Positions 46,259-58,800 of a stretch of DNA of 64,000 bases are shown piece by piece. The notes under the pieces were generated by a model. It had not been told where the DNA came from, did no database searches, and saw nothing but the letters and a program-made list of their open reading frames with translations. This DNA is from Odontocerum albicorne (lineage: Eukaryota; Arthropoda; Insecta; Trichoptera; Odontoceridae). The stretch covers positions 14,731,112 through 14,795,111 of the forward strand of contig OX463854.1 of assembly GCA_949825065.1 (NCBI GenBank). Direction: 5' to 3'. Within the stretch, counting starts at the first letter, position 1. Every line of letters begins with the position of its first letter. The translations under genes and the position numbers were made by a program.

Positions 46259-46349
46259 TATTTTTAACAATTAAAAGCTTTGTTTTTTTTTTGTAGAAAT
46301 TAAGAGTTAGGAATTTCTTAATAATCTGTATTTTATATAACCATATTGT

Positions 46350-46560
46350 CTTATTTAGAGACAAGATACTGGTGAAGCGATCGAGGTGGTTGGGTCATGT
46401 ATTGAAAGTACCATATAGTAACAAGCCAAGAGCTGCGCTTTCTTACTGCTCACTAAGGACTTACTGAATCGGACACCCATCTTACACTTATAAGATTCAG
46501 TCTTGACCTATCGTTGAAGAAAGTACAGATTCAGGCTGGAGACGAGAACCTATGTTTCTA
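46350..46560 (+). pseudogene. LINE tail fragment after PIGG
   Basis: VKRSRWLGHVLKVPYSN matches the RWxGHVLR tail of LINE proteins. The frame ends soon after. 46560-47000 shows nothing I can name. Confidence 0.6.
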
Positions 46561-47460
46561 ACGGAACAAAAATGATATTTAATTTCTGACAGATTTTTTT
46601 TAGTTGACATTTGCAGGGTCAGTAAATCTATTAATTAATTCTAAAGAACCAATATGAAAAATCAAGTCAGAAGCAATAAAATTAAAACACCAATAATAAG
46701 AAGTACTGCATGTTACCTTTCATTGAAAGCTCCAATAGTTTTGCAAAGTACAAGTTGGAGAGTGAAATGATGAGCCTGTAGACCAACAGGAGCAAAACAA
46801 AACTGAAGTTCATTGACCATGTAAATATGGCAACAAGAAATAATGAGTTACAGAACTTGAAACATGCGCATGAGTGCATTGACGATCTAGGCTTCTCGAT
46901 CACTGATAGGAGTCCTTACAATGACAAGATAATGTGCAGAATCCAGATAACTAAGAGAGAAATGAATCACCTGGTCAAGTAATGAATTATTTTGAGGGAA
47001 TAATGCCTATTTTCACCAACAATCCCTAAACCATCCCCTTACTAAGGTATCCACAAAGTAAGGCATCCCTTATATCATTACTTAACTTAACTTCACTTTC
47101 ACCAACATAAGAAGTACTTTGCTAGGGGACACGTAACAAAGTGACGTTTCATTTTTGGTGTAGTGCTTTCACTTGCGTATACTCCTTCATATATAGGAGT
47201 TCACGGCCATTATTCAAAGAGATAAAGAGAGACTTACGCATGCGCCTTTCTTTGCCCATGAAAAAAAACACTAAACTGTCAATGTCTGTCGTTCGTTCGG
47301 CTAACGGCTTGTTTTAATTTAATTTACGTTGAGCGTTCCGTGGTATTTTTGTTTTGTGTGGTTTATGTTTAAAGAAGTTTGAGTGCAGTGATTACTTTAG
47401 CTTAAGGACTATAAATTAATTAGGATTTTCTCTGTTGTATTTATTATTATATTTATCACA

Positions 47461-49070
47461 ATGGCTGAAAAAAGGAAGCGTGGACAAAATTTCACCCTAG
47501 AAGAAAAAGACAAGTTGGTGAAACTGCTCTTGCAACATAAAGACACTATACTAAATAAAAGAACTGATGGTGCCACGAACTACGCAAAAAATAGAGCTTG
47601 GGACACAATAACTAATGATTTTAATTCATCAGGAAATATTCACAGGTGATATAATACTTGCTCATAACATAACATAGTGTAACTTATCATTACCATTTAC
47701 TAGGTGCCTACCTAATTGACAAACCAACCGACAGATATGGTTTCCTATATGTGTAGTGTTCATCGCAGCCCTTATACATTGTATGTTTACTGCGATGCAG
47801 GAGAACTGTAATGGGCTGCCATTGACCTAACCTAACCTAACACTTCTGACTATACTATATTTTTCTTTTCTGATCAAAGGACTCGCTGATGAAAGCCTGG
47901 GAGAAAATGAAAAGCGAGAGCAAAGTGTATTATACTGCTATGAAGAGAAGTTGTTCCCAGACTGGTGGGTGGCCCATCAGATTTTAAATATAACCCAATT
48001 TTGGACCAAGTGTCAACGATTCTTGGCAGGGGCTGTACTGGAATCTTGGGAGTTCCAGACAGTGATGCTGAAGGATCAGTAGTGCCCGAACCTTCGTCCC
48101 AGATAATACATATTTATGAAGCAGACGAGTCCCGAATTAAAGAATCCTCGTGCAAGATTTTGTGTGTCGACAATACAGCGTCAGAGGATATTTTAGTTAA
48201 GGAATCTGTTCCTAGAGAGGAAACTGATAATGTAGGTTACTAAAATCTGTAAGATCAGTTGAGTTACCATTCCTTTTCCGTGTTTCAATCTCTTTAATTT
48301 TTTTTTAGAATAGAGAGCTACCAAATATACCTCTATGGTCTAGAAGGCCACAAGTCAGTGTTAATAATGAAAGGACTGAGGCTGTGTCTACTTTATGTAA
48401 CAGCTTCAGAGACGTTAATAAAAAAAAAGCTGACATAGAGGGCTTGAAGAGACAACTTCTCGAGGAAGAAATACAATTTAAGAAAAAGCTGTATGAATTA
48501 CAATTAGAGGCAGCTGTGAGGGACGTGGAGATAAAAAATGAAGTACTAAAGCAAATAAGAGGTAAACAATTTATTTAATGCATATTTTCAAAATATTGTG
48601 TTAATTGTGCTCTTCTAAAACCATACACGGTATCACTATTATTTGCTGGTGGCAACTGAGGGATCTGACCCGCTGTAATTAGTTGTTCTAAATTTGGTAT
48701 GGTGCACTCATTTATAGGTGGGTCCTCTTTTCTTAGTATACACAGGTTGTGTAGTATGCTACATGCTAATATTACTTTTGTAGCAGTCAGTAGTTTTAGC
48801 TGCAGACCTAAAGCCAGTGCAGGAAATCTTCTTTTTAAGACCATACTCCATATTGTCGCTCAACTACATTCCTGGTCTTAATTTGAGCATCATTATATCT
48901 TTGCTGGCCAGGAGTTGTTGGATTTAAATATGGTGTTAATAGATGTGACTGAAAATTAAGAATTCATAAATGTTTTATAAAATAGGTAGTTATTTAATTA
49001 AAAATTATTATTTTCAGGTGGATCAATGTCATTGCAGAATATATTTGGAATTCCAGAAAGGAAAGAATAA
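47461..49070 (+). pseudogene. Harbinger Myb/SANT-like DNA-binding protein, frameshifted
   Basis: Harbinger elements encode a second protein with a Myb/SANT-like domain that helps the transposase reach the nucleus and bind the ends (established knowledge). Exon pieces: 47461-47645 (KRKRGQNFTLEEKDKLVKLL), about 47880-48231, 48309-48561 (a coiled coil rich in Lys/Glu, with LKRQLLEEEIQFKKKLYELQ) and 49018-49070 with stop. The join between pieces 1 and 2 is one base off by my reading. A further +1 shift occurs near 47965, where the SQTGGGP segment changes frame. The last exon lies inside an intron of the opposite-strand transposase. Confidence 0.8.
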
Positions 49071-50468
49071 CCAATTTATTAATAATTAACATGATTATAT
49101 TTATAAACTAATAATTGATAAAAATAAATTTTCTTTTTATTATTATTAAATATTTACCTTTAATGGATATCCACTGTCTCCTAGTAAATAATCACCTCGT
49201 TCAAATTTCAAATATCTTTGACTACTTTGATAGATGCTGGAGTCATGTGCAGATCCTGGCCTTGCATCTTGCAACTATGTCAGTTATTAATAAGTTGGCA
49301 GAACTTATTGTTTGCACATTAATTGACATATATGACTTCCTATTCCGGAATAACTCTGCATCATCGCCTCCTTTAATTCAGAATATGAAATAAGTTTATA
49401 AATGTTAAGTATAAAAGTTTACAAATAAGTTTATGTAGTAATAAAGAATTTGTTTAATACTAAATCTAAATTGATTTTATTTGTTTTTGGTAGAAATACC
49501 TATCATATCATGAACACAGAGCTACATACCTGGTGATTGTATTTTTACATGGGTGCAGTCTATGCAACCCAGAACATTTGGAAAACGACCAATTTTATAA
49601 AATTCAGCTTTCACATTTATTTGCTCTTGTTCTGTCTCCGGAAACTTGATAAATTCATCGCAAAGTGTCAGTATTGCTTCTGTAACCCTCTTCACAATTC
49701 TGCTACAGGTGGCTATACTAATGCCACCCATGTCAGCCATGGTTTGAAGCGGACTTCCCGTGGCATAAAACCTCAATGCACACAGCAGTTGTTTAATTGT
49801 AGCCACTGACTTATTTCTAGGGATATAAACAAATGGTATTTGTTTGATGATATAACTATGTATGATAAAATTAGTCTACATAGTATATGTAAGTATAGGT
49901 AAAATAAGAAGGTACAGAAGAGTTATATATATTATTATACAGTTTATCGAAAAAACGTTTGCTGAACCCGCTAATAGCAGGCAAGCCAACGTTCGGGCAG
50001 GACAACGTCTGCCTAGAAACACTGACTTATTTCTAGGGACATAAACAAATCGTATTTGTTTGATGATATAACTATGTATGATAAAATTAGTCTACATAGT
50101 ATATGTAAGTATAGGTAAAATAAAAAACACCGTGTTAAAAAAAAACTAAAGCATAAATAAAGATATTTATGTAGGTAACTAAAAACTTTGTATACATGAA
50201 ATTCAATTATTAAAAAATAATTTAACGTATCAGTTACATACCTGTTATCAGGATATTCCAAAAATTGTTCTATTTTTTCCAATAAAAATAGCACAGTTTC
50301 TTTGGATAACCTATATCTTCTAAAAAAGTCCACGTCATCATATTGATGAAAGTAATCTGGCCTTGTACGATATATACGTGTACGTGAAAATAAACTACGT
50401 CTTCGTACTAATTCAACAGTTTCTATAGCGTCCAAACTGTCAAAGAAGTTATTTAATTCTTCACTCAT
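48575..50468 (-). pseudogene. Harbinger (HARBI1-like) DDE transposase, frameshifted
   Basis: Four exons read leftward: 50468-50242 (MSEELNNFF... ending PDNR), 49816-49530 (LLCALRFYATGSPLQTMADM and GCIDCTHVKI with the first catalytic Asp), 49370-49158 (NVQTISSANLLITDIVAR; second Asp in GDSGYP) and 48948-48575 (KTRNVVERQYG with the catalytic Glu; ends FENMH). Introns have GT..AG ends in phase. Two defects are visible. A 4-base insertion at about 49261-49264 breaks the frame before the family's W.GSAHDS block. A second shift near 48840 follows RQYGV. The three DDE residues are otherwise present. Confidence 0.88.
49808..50124. repeat. Direct duplication of about 100 bp in Harbinger transposase intron 1
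   Basis: About 100 bp starting GACTTATTTCTAGGGA at 49808 recurs at 50024 with a few differences, about 113 bp of unique sequence between them. On the minus strand the repeat includes the exon 2 splice acceptor and the first bases of that exon, so the acceptor is duplicated. The copy next to the coding exon is the one at 49808. Confidence 0.85.
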
Positions 50469-51426
50469 CTGTCACTTAAGCTTAGGAGGCGGATTTCCGA
50501 GCCCCTAAATTTAAGTGTCCCCTAACTGTCTTAGGTGTCCCTTATGTAATGGTGAAACAGAAAGTTCTGTTAAGTGTTACTTAAAATCTGTTAGGTGACA
50601 CCTAAAATTTAAGGATTGTTGGTGAAAATGGGCATAAGGAACCCAAAGAAAAACCAACAGTAGATTGGTTCAAGCAATCATTTTTATTTCCATTTTCTTC
50701 TATGAGCAGACCTGAACACTCAAGGGACATGCTAGAGAAAAAATTGATGCCTTTGAGACTTAGTGTGTGAGATGGCTCTTTTGCATTTCAATTAAATGGA
50801 AAAATAATATTGTAACATTAGTAATTATGATAATTTTATATTTTTTATTTTATTTCACCTATCCATCTAAAATTGTCATTTTTTGAGATGCTAAAATGTA
50901 ACAGAAGCATCCTTGCAGTAATCTGATCACTAAATGTCACTCTAAAAGTAGATTAAAAGTAATGCTGTTACAGCTATTTTTTCAATATAAAGTGCGATGC
51001 TACTCAAGCAGCCATGTAAAACTTAGTAATGGTACTGCTTAACATCTACTTAAAAGAGCTTAATTAATTTGATGTTAATCTTCTGAGGTTGAGTTATTTT
51101 ACTAAATTATTGGGTAATAAGACATTTGAGAATTGAAATAAATAAACATTGATGCGCTTCATGCATTTATTTAATTTTTTTACATTACCCCAAAAAAATA
51201 CACAAAATAAAGAACTTTTTTCTTATTAAAATGGTACAAAATATTTAAAAAATATATTGAGCAAACACAAATGTTAAGGAATGATAAAAGTGATAAATAA
51301 AAATGCAATACAATGGAAACTGAGTTTAGAGCATTGTACACTTACCCTGAATTAAATTTTCATGATAGACTTTACAGATGCTGAAATTTATTAAATCATT
51401 TGTAACTGAGGATATGGGTGAAAGAA

Positions 51427-51510
51427 CTAACTAGCATCCATCAAGTCATTCTTCAATGTCCAAAACAATGTTATAATTTCTTTTAAATAACTATCTGCAC
51501 AGAAGAGCAC
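51427..51510 (-). other. Unexplained codon-like segment ending in a stop
   Basis: After an acceptor-like TTTTTAG, the minus strand reads VLFCADSYLKEIITLFWTLK and NDLMDAS followed by TAG. I do not recognise the protein. It could be a terminal exon of an unknown gene or chance in long FKBP8 3' sequence. Confidence 0.3.
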
Positions 51511-54401
51511 CTAAAAACATTTATTTTAAAAACAAATAAAAAAAAAACTTTTAATAAAAAGTATAGTTTACATTTGTTAAAATGATAATAATTTATAACA
51601 CAATAAAGATTAAAGATTAAATCATAAGTGAAAACTGGAACATTCCGTTATCTCAAAAATAATTTTAGAAGTTGGATTTTTTTTGCTACCTTTGTCTTCA
51701 ATTATACAAGTTGAATTAAAAATTCAGAGAAAAAAAATCCTTGATCAAATTTTTCAATTCAAAATAAATTTGTGATTATATATAAGAATTAAATTTGTCC
51801 CATTATTTTTTTTTAACATCCAAAATGTATTGTTAATAATTCTATTTCCAAATCAAAATATCATAGAGAAGTGATATGTTGACAAAATAAAACTGATAAA
51901 TGCAATAAAAAAAATTATTTCAGAATTTTCTTTACCAAGTATTATTTTCAAATTCAGATTCATCAAATAAATAATGATTCAACACTACATTATGGAAAAA
52001 AGCATAAAATATAAGATTGTTTCCAGAATTATTATATTTTATTTTAAAAATTTATTGGAACAATTCTGTGGTTTTTGATCAATTTCTGTTAATTTAAAAA
52101 TGAGTTTGACTTTATCTCTTTGAAAGTTTATGCCTATTTATACAAATCAACAAGTGTACCAAATACTATTTTTGAAAAAAAAACATGCATCCCTAGACCC
52201 ATGTAAAATTAAATAAATTTTTCAAAAATCAAAACCTGATATATATTTAAGAAGCTACTTTTATAATTGTTTTGTTCAAACAATTATATCACCTAATCCA
52301 TTAATGAATTAAAATAATGTTCATACACAAATTTTATTAAAAATATTTAAAAAAAAGAGAGAATTTAAAAACAATACTCGTAAAAACATCTTGTAACTTT
52401 GGATGTAAGAGTGAGCGAACCAAATTTTTTTTTTAAATGCACTGCAATTTTTTAAGTAAGCTAGCTTTCCTTTCGTAGAAATCTTGGATTCCATATCTAA
52501 CTGGATTTTTTTTATTTGTGAAAGGAGCAAAAAAAAACTTTAATTTGCCAATAACATAATTTATATGCAATAAAAATAATTATTTTTTATTTACTCCTGA
52601 AGCGAAAAAATAATAATTCAAATGAATTATTTTACTAAAATAAGTCAATAATGTATATTTAGCTGCTTAAATATACAAAATATTTACAATATTTAACCCA
52701 TTTGCATTTCTCATTACAAAAACAATAGAAACAGCTGACCATAATAAAATGATGATAATTAAGCTTTTAAACATTTTCCAATTTATATTGATACCATTCT
52801 AGATTATATATTATAAAGAATTATTTCTATCCCTTTTTATTTTATATATTTTGATGTGATGAAAAACTTTTTAATCAAAAAAGCTTTCAAAGCTGATAAA
52901 AATTACTATTATTATTTCTCAAAATAATATAACCATGGATATGATTTCCTACACCCTTAAAAACTAGGTGAAAACCTCTCTGAGTTTTTTGTTCAGTACA
53001 GATGTTTTTTTATATATGCACGTTTTTTTATATATTGTAAAAATACATCAAATGCATAGAAAATATTCATAAAAAGTTATACTATTAATATTGAATAGTT
53101 AAAAATTGAGACTAGTGAAAAATTGTACACTCTTCACCAATAAGTATCTAAGAGTAAAAATATCAACTACTAAGTGCTTAAAATCGGTGTCAATGAAAAA
53201 ACAGCGCAGTTATAGCTGTTTTTTTTAATCTATGTATCGCATGCTAATTGTGTGGCTAAGTAAAAAGTATAAACAGTGCTAATTTACAGCTCCTTTTAGA
53301 ATGAAGTGCACTACTTATAGCTTGTTACTTAACAACTATTTAAAAATATGTTATGTTTGTATAATATATGTTTCTAAAATTATTCAGTTGCGTACGGTGG
53401 ATTTGAATTATTTTTAAACTATCTAATTTGGATGAAAAATGAATATAAATATATAAAAACTTTAGATAGTTGACATTTCTACTCTTACATTTGGAAACAA
53501 AATTGGAAAGTGACCTTTTTAGAACGATTCCCTAGTTTTACAATATTATCCTTCAAGCCTTATAATTATTTAGCCTATTTAGGAGGATGCAAATGGGTTA
53601 TCTTGATCAGCTCAGTCTTTAAAAAATTGTTTGTGTATTATACATATTAAAATTTTGAAATTTATATAAAAAGCAATGATGTTTTTATTGGAAATGTATT
53701 TTATGGAATAAATTAGTGATTATTGACACAATAAAAACAATTCATACAATTGAAATTAATATTTAAAACATTTTGAAAAATCCACAATTAAGCTAGAACA
53801 ATATTACAAGCATCTATAGTCTGGTAAGTAACGCACATATAAAGTTGATCAAATTGTTTCTTATAATCCACATCATAAATGGTGATCTACTTATTAAGTT
53901 CAAAACATTAAATTTTATAGAAATAAATATCAACACAGAGTTACTAGCCTATAAATTGGAATTTAAAATATCAATTCTCTAGCACCATTAAGTGACCAAA
54001 AATTCATTAAGGGTGCTTCCATTATTATGTAACATCTCTCAAAAAGTTTAACTTCAAAAGGTTTCTATGTGGATAGCCTTCCTACACTCCGTAGAAAATC
54101 TATTTCATGCTGTAACACCAGCCACTCGTGTCCAATTGAAGATAACACAAATGAATGAATACTTTATTTAATGATTTGTTTGCAGATATCTCATATTTAT
54201 GATAGATGCTATTTTAAATGCTTCCCAAGTAAACTTATAATTCAAGTATAGATTTTTAAATTGTTTTTTGATAAGTATTTCCTTTTTTTATTATATAATT
54301 TTCTATGTCATTTTTTTCCTCTCTCTTTTCTCTAAAGAAAGGTAAATCAAACTCTCCTATTTCTAAAGGTTAATTAAAGCTGAATTATACAGAAATCTTA
54401 C

Positions 54402-54483
54402 CCTGATAAAAAAAATTGTGTTGTACAATAGGAACCGTCACCCACCAGCTGCCACTGGGCATGATCGTCGTAAATGGTCATTT
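54402..54483 (-). other. Unexplained exon-like segment with strong donor
   Basis: It is bounded by AATTTAG and GGTAAG on the minus strand. It reads MTIYDDHAQWQLVGDGSYCT and TQFFLSG and is markedly less AT-rich than its surroundings. No family was recognised. Confidence 0.35.
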
Positions 54484-55811
54484 CTAAATTATGATGAAAT
54501 ATCAGATCACAATATATGATGTAGAAAACACCTAATAACTTATAAAAATATACATTTCAAACCACAAAGGTTCATATAAATATTTAACGTATAATATTTA
54601 CATATAATTATCACTTTCATTATACCAACAAATTTATCTACAAAAATATAGATGCTCGTAATAACAACAATATCAGTAATTTATCAATGTATTCATACAA
54701 CAATGTATTCATACAACATATAATATATGTATACTCAGTACAACCCTGTTCAATATGCTACGACACACGATATCCTTCATATTTAATCTATTCAGGGGGT
54801 TAACTATTCTGGCAAGTTGTATTTTTCAAATGTATATGAAAGTATGAACTCTATGAATATAAAAATATTTTTATTTCTTTTGGTCATATCAATTCAAACT
54901 TTAGATGTCCTAAAATTAAAAAAATAAAACCAAAATTCATCTCTCAGCGGAATCTTTGTAACATAATATAAGATGTTACCTATCCAGAAAACAAAAATAT
55001 TAACCATATTTTACGACACCAACTATTCTAAATAAAATTATTTTTATAATTCAATATTCAATTCAACATTGAACAAATGTTGTATGCTTTATTCTGAACA
55101 GTTGGTTACATTTTTTTTAAGTAATTTATCTACTTCAAAAATAATAAATTGGATTTATCACACCTAAATTTGTCCATTGTCCAATCAAATTTCCTGTGTC
55201 GATTTAAAATGAAAATATTTTCATTCGAAAAATAAGTTTACAAAAATATTTATTGATTATATGAATTTGCATTATACGAGAGGCATGGTAATTTTATAAA
55301 TAGCTAGTGATTCTAGTTATGGTTAAAAAAACTTTTAAAAATCTTAAATATCACTAAACTGCACATTTTCCATAAATTCCAAAATCATGCATCAAAAAAA
55401 TTTACACTGCATCATTAAGATATTGAATATTATTTTTCAAAAACTAATTTAATAAGTTTTTAACTTACCTATTTTTTTTATATAAGAGAAGGATTAAATA
55501 TGTTATATAGGTGCATAAAATATTTATAATCATGCCATCTATAACTAGAATAATTTCTAGATATTGTACATCTGATACAAAAATGATGCATTTCTAAGAG
55601 CAATCCATAAAATAAATTTTATGTAAACTTATGTTTCAATGTAACTTGAAAAAAATAACCGGAAACTGTCACCCTCATATATGCATATTTCAAAATATAC
55701 ATTACCAATTTTATATATTTTTTTTGACAAATATCAAATTGTAGCAATAATATTATTGGTGTTGATTACTCTATTATTGCTAAGGACTTAATAATACGGA
55801 AATAATGTAAT

Positions 55812-55895
55812 TTACTGCATCATTTTGTATCTGTATACCACAAAGCTGATAACGCCGATAGCAACCGTGAATATGGCTGTGCCCCAGAATATCAT
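55812..55895 (-). CDS. FKBP8: FKBP8 last exon: tail anchor and stop
   Basis: An 84-bp exon encoding 27 residues, mostly one membrane span, followed by RYKMMQ and TAA (55812-55814 on the plus strand). A short basic tail after the span is typical of tail-anchored mitochondrial or ER proteins. Confidence 0.88.
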   Translation of the reverse strand: MIFWGTAIFTVAIGVISFVVYRYKMMQ

Positions 55896-58800
55896 CTGAA
55901 AAATATCCATTACCTCAAAATAATATCGCATTTAGTTCAATAACTTTCTAACGTAAGTTATTTTAATAAAACTGTTTGTAATCATAATTTTTGTCATCTT
56001 GACTTCATCACAGACATCACATTCATTACCGAATCTTAAACCCAAAATATGTTGGAAAAATCAATAATTTAAAATCATTTCACTCTTAAATCACTGTGCA
56101 TTACAAATTTGTGCAATGTGAAACATTGTAAGTAATGTAAACATGAAAATGTATAAAAAAGATTTTAATGGTAAAAATTATAAAAAATGTATCATATTAC
56201 CATAAAATAAAAGTTTTTATGTTTCTGCTTTGTATCATTCAGCACAATATAGATTTAAAAACAAAACTTATTTTTATAGTTAAAAAAAGTATGCAGCAGC
56301 AAAGAATTACGTTTCATTGCCAAAAAAATATCAGCCTGCATAATAGAAAAACAAGTCAGGAGCTTATTATCAAAACAAGTCAAGTCCATTTTTGGTCGAA
56401 CCGGACAAGCTTTGTTTTGATAACACGGCAGGCTGGACCTGACGTATTTTGAGGCTAAGCAGCAGTTTGAATGGCTTATAAAGAAGAAACAGTGTGAATC
56501 TGATATTTTTTTAAACCAAGACTATGTTTGAAACGTCATACACAATAATATTCAACCACTATCCTTGCCAGCCCAAAAATGGGCATGCCTTGTTTTGATA
56601 CTAGCCTCCTGAAGTGTAATGAAATAGAAACCCTTTGGAATAGAAAAAAATGTTTCAATTATGCTCTTAATTCTACCAAAATATGGTCTTAAAAGAAAAA
56701 TTAAACCCTTAGTGAGCAAAATAAATGTAAATAAAATACACTACTGATTGCTTTCAATGCCTTCATACTTTCTAGTGCCCCTCACCCACCCATCACCCTC
56801 TTTTTCAATTTAATCTAACCATATTAAAATATAGATAACTTTTTGTTTCAAGTCCAAATTAGCCCCTTTCTCTATATATAAACTACACATTTCTAACTAC
56901 AATAAATTATATGCATCCACCCCTGAAATTATAAATATAATTAATATATTATCAATATCAATAAATCAGTAGAAAAAAACTACACCGTTCATTCTGATTA
57001 ATAGGTGTCTGGCTGTTTCTGTCTGGTCAACATCAAAATATTTTATTAATTTTAATAGTTACTACTACTGCTACTAGGGTGTTGTCACTATACAAAAAAT
57101 ATTTTAGAAACTTTATTTATGTTGTAACTTTAGATTTCAATCACAGTCACATCACAATTTCTTATCAAGAATGTAACTAATAACATGAAGCTGACCTAAA
57201 ATATAAAATTTCAATTGCTAAAAAAAGCTATTGACAATTATTTAAAATTGTGAAAAGAAATTTTCAGAGTTTTTATAATCTAACTATACCTTTTTCTTTC
57301 CACTGTCATCTTTTGGGTCAGGCTTTTTACCAGCTGGTCTCTTGTCCTTAGAATCTGTGGATCCCAACATTTTTCTAGCCAAATCCCTTTCCTTCTGTCC
57401 GTCTCTGCGTTCCCGCTCCTCCAGACGAAGCAATTCTGTACGCAAAGATTTCTCATCAGGCGACAAAGCTACCGCAGCCCTTACAGCCTGCAAGGCTCCT
57501 TCAACATCATTTTTTTGGGCTAATATCTGTAAAACATTCATAAGGTTAATTTAATTTTATGGTTTGGCTACACTGACAGAATGATGAAATACGTGAAAGC
57601 CTTATACAAATAGAAGATGGTAGGTACTCAATAGTAGAGTGCTAAAAATCTAGGATGATCAAGACAAATATGATTCAATTGAAGAAATGAAATACATAAA
57701 CTACGTAATTAATTACACTTTCATTATACGAGGGTCATCCAGAAAGTAAGGTTACAACATTTATGTAGGATCGAAAAATGCTTGTATTTAATTGAAATTC
57801 ACAAATATATTTAACTATTTTTCAACGTAATCGCCGTCGAGATCGAGACATTTCTGTAGTCGAGGCACCAGCTTTTGTATGCCAGTGTCATAGACCTCCG
57901 CCGCCAGCTCTTTGAGCCACTTCTTCACAGCTTCCTCGACCTCCTGATCGTTGAAAAATTGTTGGGGTGTAGTGACACACCCACGTCTCATCCCCCGTCA
58001 CGATAGAGTCCAGAAAAGCTTCTCCCTCCTGAGCAAAACGATCAGAAAAAATTCACGCGCAGCGGTCACGCCATTTTGACGGTGCTCCGGTATGAGCATT
58101 CTGGGCACCCATCTCGCACACAACTTCTTGAAACCAAGTTTTTACGACACAATATTACCAAGGAGACTTCGAGAAATGTCAGTTAATTCTTCGTGAAGGT
58201 CGTCAAGCGTCACACGGCGGTCATTTCGCACTTGTTCTTCAATTTTTTGCACAAATTCGTCAGAAATCACTGCCTTGCTTCGTCGTATCAGTACGGCCTT
58301 CTCTGAACAACCTAACCCACTTTGTGACAAGTTGTCCACTCATCATATCACTACCATAAACTTCCACGAGCTTCCGATGGATATTCGCGGCGGTATTGTT
58401 CTGCAAAGTCAAAAAACTGATGACCGCGCGGGTCTCGCACGGACGAGTTGGCAGGAGCGCACGACGACCTCTCTATCGGAAGAATTTACTGTGACTGAAC
58501 AAAATGGCCTACAAACACGCGGGACCAAACAAACTGACCGTTAGGATCCCCCCTACACGTCAGTTGCACCAACTTTGAAACAAAAAATTTCTCCCGGCCT
58601 CAGGAGCCCTTGTAACCTTAGTTTCTGGATGACCCTCATACATATAACACCCTGGCAAGTTTACTGTCATGTGACAATCTCTTCCAATCAATTAGAAAAA
58701 TATTGAAGAGGCCCGAGTGAAAACCAGACTTCAGCCCCTTTTTAAAAATTGAGCACCAATGGGAATTGAACCCACAACCTTGGGGTTAGAACACAGGTGT

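Larger units (their letters stand above)
47004..50634. mobile_element. Full-length PIF/Harbinger transposon with TIRs and TAA target duplication
   Basis: The ends are TGCCTATTTTCACCAACAAT on the left and its near-perfect inverse on the right. They match at about 25 of 27 positions. TAA precedes the element at 47001-47003 and follows it at 50635-50637, the TWA duplication typical of this superfamily. The 3631-bp element carries a Myb/SANT-like gene on + and a DDE transposase gene on -, arranged tail to tail and interleaved. Both contain frameshifts, so this copy is probably inactive, but its ends remain intact. Confidence 0.95.
50640..55811. other. Long AT-rich stretch with no recognised gene
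   Basis: It lies downstream of FKBP8 on its strand and could hold a long 3' UTR. TTTATT (minus-strand AATAAA) occurs many times, so no end can be chosen. Apart from the two segments at 51427 and 54402, a third codon-like minus-strand stretch (52530-52440, NPVRYGIQDFYERKASLLKK) is worth noting. No repeat family was recognised. Confidence 0.5.
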
